Source of the DNA: Cynocephalus volans | Taxonomy: Eukaryota; Chordata; Mammalia; Dermoptera; Cynocephalidae | Length of the DNA stretch: 64,000 nucleotides | Assembly (NCBI RefSeq): GCF_027409185.1 | Contig: NC_084475.1 | Location: 13,970,130-14,034,129, forward strand | Direction: 5' to 3' | Shown here: positions 35,201 through 45,600 of the stretch, piece by piece | Layout of the letters: the number at the start of each line of letters is the position of its first letter | Numbering within the stretch: position 1 is the stretch's first letter | Made by a program: the position numbers and the translations under genes | The notes under the pieces: generated by a model | The model's input: only the letters and a program-made list of their open reading frames with translations | What the model was told of the DNA's origin: nothing | Database searches by the model: none

Positions 35201-35765
35201 TGATTTTAGCATTCTAATTTACTTTATTTTAAGCAACTGGGAATTTGTGAGAATTGAATAAGGAAGTTCATATTCAAGGTTTATAATACTGGCTAATATA
35301 TAGCCAGCCCTCGATAAATATAAATAGCTTTTATTACTTTAAACTGGGGTAACCTGGGTAGGCTTCTCAGAGGAGGTGACCACCATGTGAAGATCTGGCA
35401 GAAGAAACAGCAAGAGTGGAGGCCTGAGGAAGAAGTGAGCAGAGCCTTGTTTATGCAACAGAAAGAAGACCAGGGAGCCCAGAGCAGAGTGATGGAGGGG
35501 AAGAGTTGGATGCAAAGAGGTCAGGCCACGTGGGGACTTAAAGGTCTTTGACAGGAATTTGCATCTTGCTAAGAGGGATGGGCAACCATCAGAGAGTTCA
35601 AGCAGAGGATGCACAGACCTGGTTTCCACTTTTAAAAGATTCAGCTGGCTTTTGTGGTGAGGCATGTGAACTAAAGGGGTTGAGAGCAGAAACGGGGAAT
35701 TACAAGGTAACTAAATGAGAAACTGGTGGCTTGGACCAGGGTGGCGACAGTGGAGGTGGAAAAAG

Positions 35766-35985
35766 AGCAGGGGTCAGCAAATTATGGTCCATGAGCCAGA
35801 ACTGGCCCTGCGCCTGTTTGTATAAATAAAGTCTTTCTGGAACACAGCCATGCCCATCCGTTTATGTTCTGTCTGTGGCTGCTTTCATGTTATGATGGCT
35901 GTGCCAAATAGTTATGACAGAGGCCATGGGAGCTACAAAGCTCATTTACTACCTGGCTCTTTACTTCACCGGAGAAGGAAGAGCC
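35766..35985 (+). mobile_element. hAT-type DNA transposon remnant
   Basis: It opens 'caggggtcagcaaattatgg', continues 'ataaataaagtctttctgg' and 'aacacagccatgcccatccg', and closes near 'ctggctctttacttc'. This is the well-known non-autonomous hAT (MER1-group) element that begins CAGGGGTCGGCAAAC. The terminal inverted repeat at the far end has decayed. Confidence 0.75.
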
Positions 35986-36780
35986 TATGAGACTTATGAA
36001 TGGATTAGATGTGTAGGGAGCAAGGAAAGAGATGGATGACGACTCCTGAGTTTTAGCCGTGAATAACTGGGTGGTGCCATTTCCTGAGATAGGGGTGACT
36101 TGCAGCAGGGGTCTAGGACGGATGGCAAGGAGAGTTATTATGTTGGATATGTTAAGTTGAGGGTGTCTCTTAGACAACCAAGTGGAGATTCCAAAGAGGC
36201 TGTGAGAAGTACAAACTGGGAGCTCAGGGGTAGAGTAACCAACGTGGGCATCATCTGTGAACATCTGTTCTTTCTCTCCTTTTCCACCACCATCACGATT
36301 TCCACCAGAACCACCCAGTGACCCTCTAACTCTTAAGGCCATGGGAAGATGAGATCACCCAGACAGGGGATGCAGACTGAGAAGGGACTAGTGCTAACAC
36401 TGGAGCCCGAGCCCATCTGCCATGGAGGGAAGCAAGGCAAGAAGAGCCCACAAAGAAGACGGAGAAGGAGTGCCCATGGAGGGCAGGAAAGCCACCCCAG
36501 AGCATGCTGCAAATGTTAAGAGGAAAGGGCCAACATGGGCCAGGTCGACTGTGCCCAACTCTACAGCAAGGTCCTGAAACTGAGAAGTCACGACTGAAAT
36601 TGGTGAGATGGAGAGGGAGGACTGGCAGCGGCTGGAGTGGAGATGGAAGGGGGCCTGATGCATGGAGCTGGGGAAGAAAAGGGGAGCAATTACCAAAGGC
36701 CAAGTTGCCTCGTGGTGACTGGGAGAGGAGGCAGGAGAAAACAGAGCACTTTCATAAGATGTGAGACGTATTACAAAAGT

Positions 36781-37600
36781 TCTAGAGCATACTTTTAAGA
36801 TAATGGGAATGATCCAGCTGAAAGGGAGAAAATCGTGTAGGCAAGAGAAGGAAGGGAGGTGGGAAAGATCACATGGAGAGCTCAAAGGAAGAGGGACACT
36901 TTGTCCTTTGTCACAGGAGAGGAGGTAGAAAGTGTGAGGACATATTCAGGTAGTTTGGTAGATGCAGCAGCAATAACAGGAAGACATTCCTGGCTGATTA
37001 CTTCTATTTTCTCAATACAAATGAGAAAAGCCCATCAGCGGGGGTGGAATGGTGGGGAAGGAGACAAGGCAATGTAGGAAGTTTGAAAGAAAGTCTGAGC
37101 TTGGTACAGAATCACTGACCTTTAATCAAATACCATTTGGAGTCCTCGTAGCATCCAGCACACAGACCTATTTAACACAGACGGTACCCAAACACACACT
37201 AGTGAAGGACATCACCCTTTTAAGTCAGGGTGTTGAGGATGTGTGTAGCCCAGACATGCAGGCTCCCTTCGCCAGGTGTAATGCCTGCCTGGCTGTTTGC
37301 TGAAGGCAGCATCTCAGGTATCCGCAAACAGTTAAGTCAAATAACCACCCCTTCTACCACAAATGTCACCTCCAGTAGACATAGGCTGATAAACATTGCC
37401 ATAAAGATAAGATGTCAAGACAACTGCATTAGGATCTCTTTATCCTATTGGCATCTCAGCTAAAGCAAACACCAAAGGTCTGAATCCCACCCAGCAATAG
37501 TGCAGAATTCAACCTTCCATCCAGCCCCTGACATTGCTTTTATTGATATAGCCTGTCCTTTACTACATCAAATTTCCCTTTCTTTTCTCCTTTGTTAATT
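36781..37600. other. Intergenic, nothing recognised
   Basis: No gene or named repeat is seen; purine-rich at the left. Confidence 0.4.
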
Positions 37601-37617
37601 TGTGATCATATTCCTCT

Positions 37618-37640
37618 CCTTTCTTTCTTCCTTCCTTTTT

Positions 37641-37672
<32 letters not shown>

Positions 37673-37774
37673 TTTTTTTTTTTTTTGCAGGGGGGTGTGT
37701 AGGCTGGCCAGTACAGGAGAACCCTTGAACTTGGTGTTACAAGGCCAACCATCTGAGCTAACCAGGCAGCCCCT
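37618..37774 (-). mobile_element. Monomeric tRNA-Ile-like SINE with (CTTT)n tail
   Basis: On the minus strand the head reads 'ggttagctcagatgg', then 'ttgtaacaccaagttcaagg'. The tail has expanded into a poly-A plus AAAG microsatellite, seen on the plus strand as (CTTT)n and T-run at 37620-37686. Flanking repeats are not clear. Confidence 0.85.
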
Positions 37775-39797
37775 TCCAGTCCATCTTTGGCATAGACACT
37801 CTGTGATTATATGACATATATGCATGGCATATTTTGCAAGTATTTATTGAATCCTTTGGTCTGAGAGCCAATATCTATGGGATCCTTTCCCAGACACTAG
37901 GAAGAACATGTGGTATCTGCAAAAATCTGCTAAAAACCCTTCTATTTTAGGCATTATTCTGGCTTGCTTTCTATATTTCTAATAAAAAGTAAGGAGAAAT
38001 CTGCCCTCAATGTTCTGAATACGAGATGGGCTTAGAGAAAACGAAAATGTCAGAATATGTCCCCAGTTCTGAAAGACGAATCTTCAGCATACAGACACTT
38101 GGCTATCAGGCCCGGCCACCCCAAATGTCATCTGCCCTCAAATCACTGGAGCGCCACTCCAGCTTAGGTCCCCAAACTGCCTGTACAATTGCAGAGACCC
38201 ACCCTTAAGCAGAGGACAGGGAACAGGGTGGGTTCCATCTGAACGTTGCTCAGAATTGTGTGGGCCATCTGTCTCTTGATGGTCGGAAATTTTCTCTGAA
38301 GCTAATGATGCACCAAAGTAGAAAGATCAAGGACTTTTAGAGTCAGACTGACCAGGATCTAAAGACAGGCTCAGCCATTGACTGGCTGCGTGATCTCAGG
38401 CAGGTTACTTGGTCCTGCTGAACCTTGGTTTTATCTACAAAAGGAGTGCCATACCATGCCATAGGATTATTGTGAGGATTAGAGACAACATATGCACAGT
38501 ACCTAAGTGGTGCTCAAAATCACAACTATGATTATGGGAAGAATGCCTAGGTTTGCTTTCAGGAGTCCAGGATGATCTAAACATCATCTCTTGAACTCAA
38601 ACATTTCATGTTTAAATATCTACAACTAAAGATTTAAAGTGAAAGGAAGAAATATTGACACTAGGAGTCACACACAATCCACACATGCACTCATTCCTAC
38701 ACCAAACCTAAACTATGGCAATAAAACAAGAAGGCGCCTCTTCCACTCATGTACCTCCTAATACCTTGAGAAAAAAAGACCCTAGTTTCTCATCTCTGTG
38801 GCCCTGTCCCCAGCACAGTGCCTGGTCCAGCTGCTGAAGCTGAGCTCTTTGCCCACATCCCTGGTTTTGATAGTTCCAGCTGATATGCAGAAGGTGGCAG
38901 AACAAGATGGGGTTGCTTCTTTGATTTAGGAAAGGAAAGGAGACATGGCTAAGAAAAAAATCTGCTAACAGCCTGGCAGGGCTCGGTTCTGCAGGAAGAG
39001 GAGCAACAGTGGCATCTTCAGGGCAGTCGATGAACTTGGCCAGGAAACAGAGGAGAGGCAGGGAACGCTCTGATTTCAGAACACATTCCGCAGTGGAGAC
39101 AGTCAGCTGGTGAGCTTGCCTTTCTCCACCTGAAAATACAGGTATTGTGCACAAGTGCAAGCCACCTTCTATAAGCCCCAGGCCCCCACGTTCCAGCTGA
39201 TCATTGACATTTCTCCCCATGCTGGTAGAAAGGTTTCAGCCAAACTCTCATGGAATTGGAAACTTAGAAGAGTGTGTGTCGGTTAGTGTCTCTAAGCAAG
39301 CAATGGAAACTGATATTAATTTTCAAAGAAACAAAATTATCCATAAGACATTAGGCAGCTCATAAAATCTCTGGGAAAGCTGGGGTACCAGGCTCAGGGG
39401 ACAGGCAGGAATGAAAGGAAGCTACCCATTCAGAACCCAGTCAAAGGATGCCGCAGGGTGATTCTAGTGAGGACATCATGTGGTCGCCTGCAGTCTCCAC
39501 CAGTACTACCACCAACACTGGCAGCTGAGAGTTGCAGCTGTACTCACTGCTCCTGCTGCTCCTGGAGAGTAGAGGGTGCAGGTGATACCTGTGCCATCAC
39601 CAAAATGAAATCTCCACTGTCCCTGCTTCTTGACATCACTAGCTGTCCATTCAGAGTCCCAGGTGGTTGTGAATGATTGGCCAGTCCCAGGCCACAGCTT
39701 GCACTATAAGGGGTTTCAGGAAAAAGATCTTGCCAGACAGAGATGAATTCCCCAAACACAGAAAAGACACTCTGCAGATGCTGGGCAGCAGAATACG
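37775..39797. other. Intergenic, mostly unrecognised
   Basis: Apart from the MIR at 38335-38525 and a stretch near 39290-39480 that looks like old repeat sequence, nothing can be named. Confidence 0.4.
38335..38525 (+). mobile_element. MIR SINE remnant
   Basis: It reads 'agagtcagactgaccagg', then 'tgactggctgcgtgatctc', 'aggcaggttacttgg' and 'attattgtgaggattagag', the MIR order. Confidence 0.8.
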
Positions 39798-40375
39798 GTT
39801 AAATAGAAATTACTGAAGTCCATTGTTTTGGACTAAATTCCTGCACTAAGCCCCAAGAGACCAGACCAAAAACTAAAATGGAGTCACTCCTGCTTAAATT
39901 CCATGTCTCTTGGGTCGTGGTCTGACCTCCTGAGAAGTTAGGAAAAAAAGAGATAACAGGCGTATTTAAATCCTCCACAGGTATGATAATGAAGTTCTGT
40001 CTGCTTTAATCCTTATAGAAAAAAGACCCAGTGTTAATTTATCAGTTATTTTCCTATTGTTCTGTGTCCCTGTTCCCACTTATAAGTAACTTTGAAATGA
40101 CCAATCTGCTTTTTTGTTCTTTGTTTCTGCTTTCTTTAGCTTTTTCTGTCTTTTATATATATATATATATGGTTTTGGGTTTTTTTTTTTTTTTTTTTTT
40201 CGCAGCTGGTCTGCTTTTCTATCTATAAAGCCTTTGTTATTTGCAATAAACTTGGGAGCATTTCTCTGACTCTGTTGGATGGTGTGTCCCTAGCCAATCT
40301 TCACATTTGTCCCCCAATAAACTTTACAAAATTATTTCTGCCTGGACAGCCTTAATTTGAGTCAAAAATACCAAT
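39798..40375 (+). mobile_element. LTR-like element, copy 1 (ERV1-type, decayed)
   Basis: This aligns by eye with the copy at 40916-41430 over at least 340 bp. Shared landmarks are 'ccattgttttggacta', 'gataatgaagtt', 'ctgctttaat', 'ttctattgttctgt', 'aatgaccaatc' or its variant, and 'ttctttagc'. A CCAAT-type box and an AATAAA at 40245-40250 fit LTR U3/R structure. A (TA)n run and a T-run (40157-40200) interrupt it. No gag, pol or env sequence is adjacent. Confidence 0.55.
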
Positions 40376-40469
40376 AATTGTCACCTGCAGACTGGGATGG
40401 CAGAGAGGCAAACTGCAGACCCACCACCAGGGGATGTTCTGAGTTTGTGGGAAGTTATGGGAAAAAGTA

Positions 40470-40660
40470 GAAAAGGGCACAAGCCAGGAATGCAAAAATC
40501 TAGGTGCAAGTGCTGACTCGGCTACTTAGCTATTGACCTGGACAGGTAAATAAGCGTCTGTGGGTTTTTTGTCATGCACAGAATAGGAACATTCCTGCCT
40601 ACCTTGCAGGGCTGATGTGTATATCAAATTAGATTTTGTGGACAGGCTTTGAAAATTGTG
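40470..40660 (+). mobile_element. MIR SINE remnant between the LTR-like copies
   Basis: It reads 'aggtgcaagtgctgactcgg', then 'ctacttagctattgacctgg' and 'cctgccttaccttgcaggg' (core 'ctaccttgcagggctg'), the MIR order. A second short MIR- or L2-like stretch follows at about 40670-40790. Confidence 0.65.
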
Positions 40661-40915
40661 TTGTTACTGAGTAAATCCATTTGCCTCTCTGGGTCCCAGT
40701 TTACCCATCTATAAAATAAGAATGATATTTAAAAAAAAAAAAAGTATTCCCTACATTTTAGGGCTATTGCAAGGTAAACTAGAATATTATAAGTTAATGG
40801 CTTATTTACAGATTGAAATTTTTGATGCCTGGGATTTGCCTCAAAATCATGGAGGTGGTGGATGGGAGAGGAAATGGATAAGAAATGGCCATGGAGAAGA
40901 CTGACCACGAATTAT

Positions 40916-41430
40916 GTTAAATAAAAATTAAAGGAAACCATTGTTTTGGACTAAGTTCCTGCACTTGGTGCCAAAAGACCAGACTAAAAGTCAAAATGCA
41001 GTCACCTCTGCTAAGTTCCATCCCTTAAGCTGTGGTCTCACATTCCAAGAAGTCAGGAGAAAGATAACAGCCGATTTCCCCAGACAGGCCAGTTTAAACC
41101 TTCAAAGGGCATGATAATGAAGTTCCCTCTGCTTTAATCTTTACACAAAAGAGACAGCCTGAAGTAACCTGATGTTATTTTTCTATTGTTCTGTCTTCTC
41201 CATCCTACAAGCAGAGTCACTTTAAAACGACCAATCCTCTTTTTGTTCCTTGTTTCTATTTTCTTTAGCCTTCTTCTGTCTGTAATACCAACCTCCTCTA
41301 CTTGGCTCACGGGAACACTTATTCTGTTTTATGGAATAACGTGTTGCCCGACTCTAGAATAGCAATAAAGCCGAATGAGATCTTCGACTACATTTGTTGT
41401 AATTTCGTTCTTTGCCAGTTAGTGTTGAAG
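40916..41430 (+). mobile_element. LTR-like element, copy 2 (ERV1-type, decayed)
   Basis: Direct-repeat partner of 39798-40375 in the same orientation. AATAAA lies at 41364-41369 and is followed by a T-rich stretch. It lies about 450 bp upstream of the COG1 CpG island, so it could supply regulatory sites, but nothing shows that. Confidence 0.55.
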
Positions 41431-41879
41431 CGGGCTGGGCTGGTGGGCCCATTAAAACACCATTTTCTCTACATTAGTGGGGGTATGAAGCCTTTTATTT
41501 TTACCTGAAGCGTCTTGGACTTAGAAGAACAGGTCACAATTTTATTATCAGAGTCAATATCAGGAGTCCCCCTGCCCTCCTTCCCCCCAGGCATTGTGTT
41601 TCCTCAGGCATCACGGTCTCCTCCTCTCCTCTGCCCACCACCCTCCTTCCTCGGCGGACCACCGATGTGAGAACGTAGAAAGTAAAACATCTTTGGTGGC
41701 CAAATGTTGGTTTGAAACAAAATGGAAAGACCCAAAGAACTAACTGCCAACAACGAAACAGGCAAAGCAAGCGCTCACATGCCCCTTTAAAGGGCAGTCT
41801 TTGCGAAGTAAGCCTTTCTAATAGGCAAAGACGGCCTCAAGCTTCTTTCTCAACTTGCACCGGGTTTAAACCGCAGGAA

Positions 41880-42640
41880 ATAAGCAGCAGACACGCCCCT
41901 CGGGCTGCGTCCCAAGTGCCAGCAGGTCGTGCAGCGAGGGACGCATCCGGGTCGTGCCGACACGACGACCACTGCACTGCCAGCCCTCTTGCGGGGAAAG
42001 CCTGCACTCGTGCAGCGTGGGGTTTCAGGTCACCATAAGGCTGTGTCCAGCAGACACACGGTCACCCTTGCGGTTTGATTCGACCGCCTCGTCTACCTCT
42101 AAGAAAACACCGCGCAGGGCCAGCGCCGCGCGCCGTCCACCCAACCCCTCGGCCCTGCTGCTGACGCCCGGAACAAACATGGCGCCCTGGGAGGCCGAAG
42201 CGCTTCCGCCCCCACCCAAGATGGTGGCGGGAGGGGCGGGGCTGGCGGGCGGAAGTGGCCGGCGCGCGGCTGACCGGTGCGCGATGGCGGCCGCGTCCAC
42301 CTCCCCCGCGCTCAAGCGCCTAGATCTGCGCGACCCCGCGGCGCTTTTCGAGACGCACGGGACGGAGGAGATCCGCGAGCTGGAGCGCCAGGTCCGGGCC
42401 GAGATCGAGCAGAAGAAAGAGGAGCTGCGGCAGATGGTCGGCGAGCGGTACCGCGACCTGATCGAGGCGGCCGACACCATCGGCCAGATGCGCCGCTGCG
42501 CCGAGGGGCTGCTGGACGCCGTGAGGGCCACCGACCAGTACTGCGCCCGCCTCCGCCAGACCGGCTCGGCCGCGTCCCGGCCACCGCGTGCCCCGCAGGT
42601 CAGTCCCCGGCCCCGACCCCGCGATCCTCACCTTCCGTAG
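41880..42640. promoter_or_regulatory. COG1: CpG island and promoter of COG1
   Basis: Dense CpG from about 41,880 into intron 1. There is no TATA box. YY1-like ATGGCG motifs (AACATGGCGCC at 42176, AAGATGGTGG at 42218, GCGATGGCGG at 42281) and an ETS-like GCGGAAGTG at about 42250 cluster around the start. These are common in housekeeping-gene promoters with start sites close to the ATG. Confidence 0.75.
42284..42598 (+). CDS. COG1: COG1 coding exon 1
   Basis: Residues 1-105, including the Vps51/67-type segment FETHGTEEIRELERQVRAEI and the helix ERYRDLIEAADTIGQM. The donor is CGCAG|GTCAGT, phase 0. It is very GC-rich, lying in the CpG island. Confidence 0.96.
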
Positions 42641-45600
42641 GGAGGAGCCTGCCCCTCACCCTCTGGGCTCCCCTCCTCAGGGGACAGCGCCGGCCGGCCT
42701 TGCACCGGCTGCTGATCCTTCTCGAAAAGTCATCCAGCTGTTTCTTCAGGAGTCTTCCTCGACTTCCGGGCCGTGATTCTCTCCCCTCACTCTTGGGTTC
42801 ACCGAACGCTCCCTTCCAATTTTAACTGAAAACGGCAGGGGTCTCTCTCTCTCTCTAGACCGTTCACCTCTTCTCTGTATAACATTTCTTGACATTGTTT
42901 TCATTAGAACGGATTTTCCCCTTATGTTGACACTGTCCCTCCAGGTCATTCATTCCTCATCCCACCCTTCACCCCACCCCACCCCCCAAGAACACCTTCC
43001 ACAGTCCTAAATAGCTGTCCCACCCTTGGGAGTTGTTGGAGAGTAGTAGCAGCTGTCAGGCCCTTACCTTTTAATAGCTGAACATTTTCATTTTAGGGCA
43101 CTGATGCTCTTCTTATTCAGTTATCCTGTGTTCTTGCCCAAATACTAATGCTTAGACCCCTTGTGGAAGGAGGGGGGCTGCACACACATCCTGATATTGG
43201 AGCAGCATGTTGCCCTTCCTAAACATTGTTGACCTAGAGGTGGACGAAATGAAAGGGCATGGAGGTGAGAAAGGTAAACAGAGAATTTGTTCTTTGTAAC
43301 CTGGGAGATGGAAGTTTGCATCTCCATGGGACTGAGCAAATGCGCACACGTGTGTAGGAAAAACCAGTGGGATTTTACAGCACTCTTGACTCCAGTATCT
43401 CTACTGCACCAGACTTCCATGACTTGCTGGGTGGCACCGAGTCTGGCTTAATGAAAGCTTCGTATCCAGAAATACCCTCAATTTCTTCCCAAGCTTGCAG
43501 AACACTGACCTTGCTTTTGTTTGCTCTTCTGATTTAGTTTTGTGCCCTTCCCTGCAGCCACAGCAGCCATCCCTGGAGAAGTTCTACAGCATGGCTGCCC
43601 AGATCAAGCTGCTATTAGAAATTCCTGAGAAGATCTGGAGCTCTATGGAAGCCTCTCAGTATCTCCATGCCACACAGCTCTACCTGCTTTGCTGCCACCT
43701 TCACAGCCTGCTCCAGCTGGATGCTTCTAGTTCCAGATACAGCCCTGTCCTCTCCCGATTTCCTATACTGATCCGGCAGGTGGCAGCAGCCAGCCACTTC
43801 CGGTAAGTGGATCTGGCATAAAACTTCACCGCTACAATTTTATAGTCTTCTTTCCTGATATGCCAAGGCTCTTTACCCGAGATGTTAAAAATTCCCTGCT
43901 GGCCTTTGTCATCATTCCTCTAGGTCGACTATTCTGCATGAAAGCAAGAAGTTGCTCAAATGCCAAGCTGTGTCTGACCAAGCTGTAGCCGAGGCCCTGT
44001 GCTCTATAATGCTCCTAGAAGAGAGTTCTCCTCGCCAAGCCCTCACAGACTTCCTGATGGCCAGAAAGGCAACTATTCAGAAACTTCTCAACCAGCCGCA
44101 CCATGGTGGGTGTGGCTTCTCACCAAAATTTGGTCCTTAGACATGGGATGGAGAAGGGTGGGCTGAGGGAAACTGAAGCATCTAGAGTATTCTCTGTTTA
44201 TAACTTTACTAAAGGAAATGACTTAAAAGAGGATGGTTTCTCGTAGGTGCTGGTGTCAAGGCTCAGATTTGCTCATTAGTGGAGTTGCTGGCCACCACTT
44301 TGAACCAAGCTCACGCCCTTTTCTACACTTTACCAGAAGGTCTGCTGCCAGATCCATCCCTGCCATGTGGCTTGCTCTTCTCTACTCTGGAGACCATCAC
44401 AGGCCAGCATCCGACCGGTGAGCTCTTAGCTAAACTTTTTTTGCTGGTTCATTCAACTGACACTCAGACTTTACCATGTGCCAGCTACTGTTCTAGACTC
44501 TGGGGATAGAGCAGTGATTTGACAACTATGGATCCTTTCTTCGTACAGGTCCCATCTAGTGGTAGTGCAGATATTGAACTGACAAACTTACATATTTCTG
44601 TTTATTGTCAATATTGGTCATTACTATGAAGGCAAAATACAAGTTGCCTTGGAAACATTGGATGGAGGAAACTCACCAGGGTCAGAGAAGGCTTGCCTGG
44701 GGAAGTGACACTTAAACTGCAAGCTGAAGGTTGAGTAGGGGTTAGTCAAGGGGAAGAAGGCAAAGAAGGGAGTTCCAGGCAAAGAGAAGAGGGTTGCAAA
44801 GGTCCTGAGGCAGGGAGAATGTGGGTGTATTTGAGGAACTGAAGAAAGCCAGTGAGATTGAGGATATTGGCTAGGAGGTGAGTAGCATGAGAAGACTGGA
44901 GTCATGGCCAAGGCCAGCTAATGTCAAGTCTTGTGGGCCTTTGGACTTTATCCAAACAGCAGTGGATAGCCTTCTGGAACCTCCGATGCGTAGTGTGATC
45001 CCCCTGTTATATGTTCCCATGCATCCTGCTCTTTTATTTGCTAGCCTTTATCCCAAACTGGAAATAAATAGATGCAATTGACTTTTAGGTGGCCTTGGAT
45101 CCCCGTGGGGCTAGAGTGGATGCTGAGAGCTCACTTAGGAGGCTGTCACCGTGATCCAGGGATCAAACGCTAGGGGCTTTGGTTAGGAGGGAGCAGTAGA
45201 GATGGAGCTAATAGGATAGCTTGGACAACTGTTTAGACAATTTGATGATGGATTGGCTGTACGGAGCGTGGGAAGAGAGATGTCCAAATTAACTAGAAAA
45301 GGAGCTGGTTTGAAGGGGCTGACAGTGGATTCACTTTTGAAAATATTGCATTGGAGACAATTGAGACCTTTCAATGGGACTATGGAGTGGGCAGGTGACT
45401 GGACCCTGAACACAGCAGTGAGAGGTCTGGTTGGAGACACACACCTGTGGTACATCTTTATATGGCTGTCATTTGAAGCTATGGGAATGGATGACATCAT
45501 CAGTATGAAAAGAAGAGGACAGAGAACGGTTCCTTACCAGAACTGCAGAGCTCTGAAGTCAGATGGAGGTGTCACCAAAATGGTCCGAGCAGATACAGTT

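Larger units (their letters stand above)
34765..36780 (-). mobile_element. L2 LINE remnant (reverse), broken by later insertions
   Basis: Read on the minus strand, 35340-35700 and 35990-36600 follow the L2 reverse-transcriptase and 3' region. Plus-strand landmarks are 'ggcttctcagaggaggtgac', 'gcttggaccagggtggcgac', 'tggatatgttaagttgaggg' and 'agacaaccaagtggagatt'. A MIR (34965-35200) and a hAT element (35766-35985) sit inside it. All frames are decayed. Confidence 0.75.

Noticed and set aside
35339-36885. Minus-strand frames of 108-163 codons
   Set aside because: They follow the reverse-transcriptase strand of a decayed L2, so they are remnants and not host genes.
42025-42584. Antisense and out-of-frame open frames over COG1 exon 1
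   Set aside because: They are shadows of the GC-rich coding exon.
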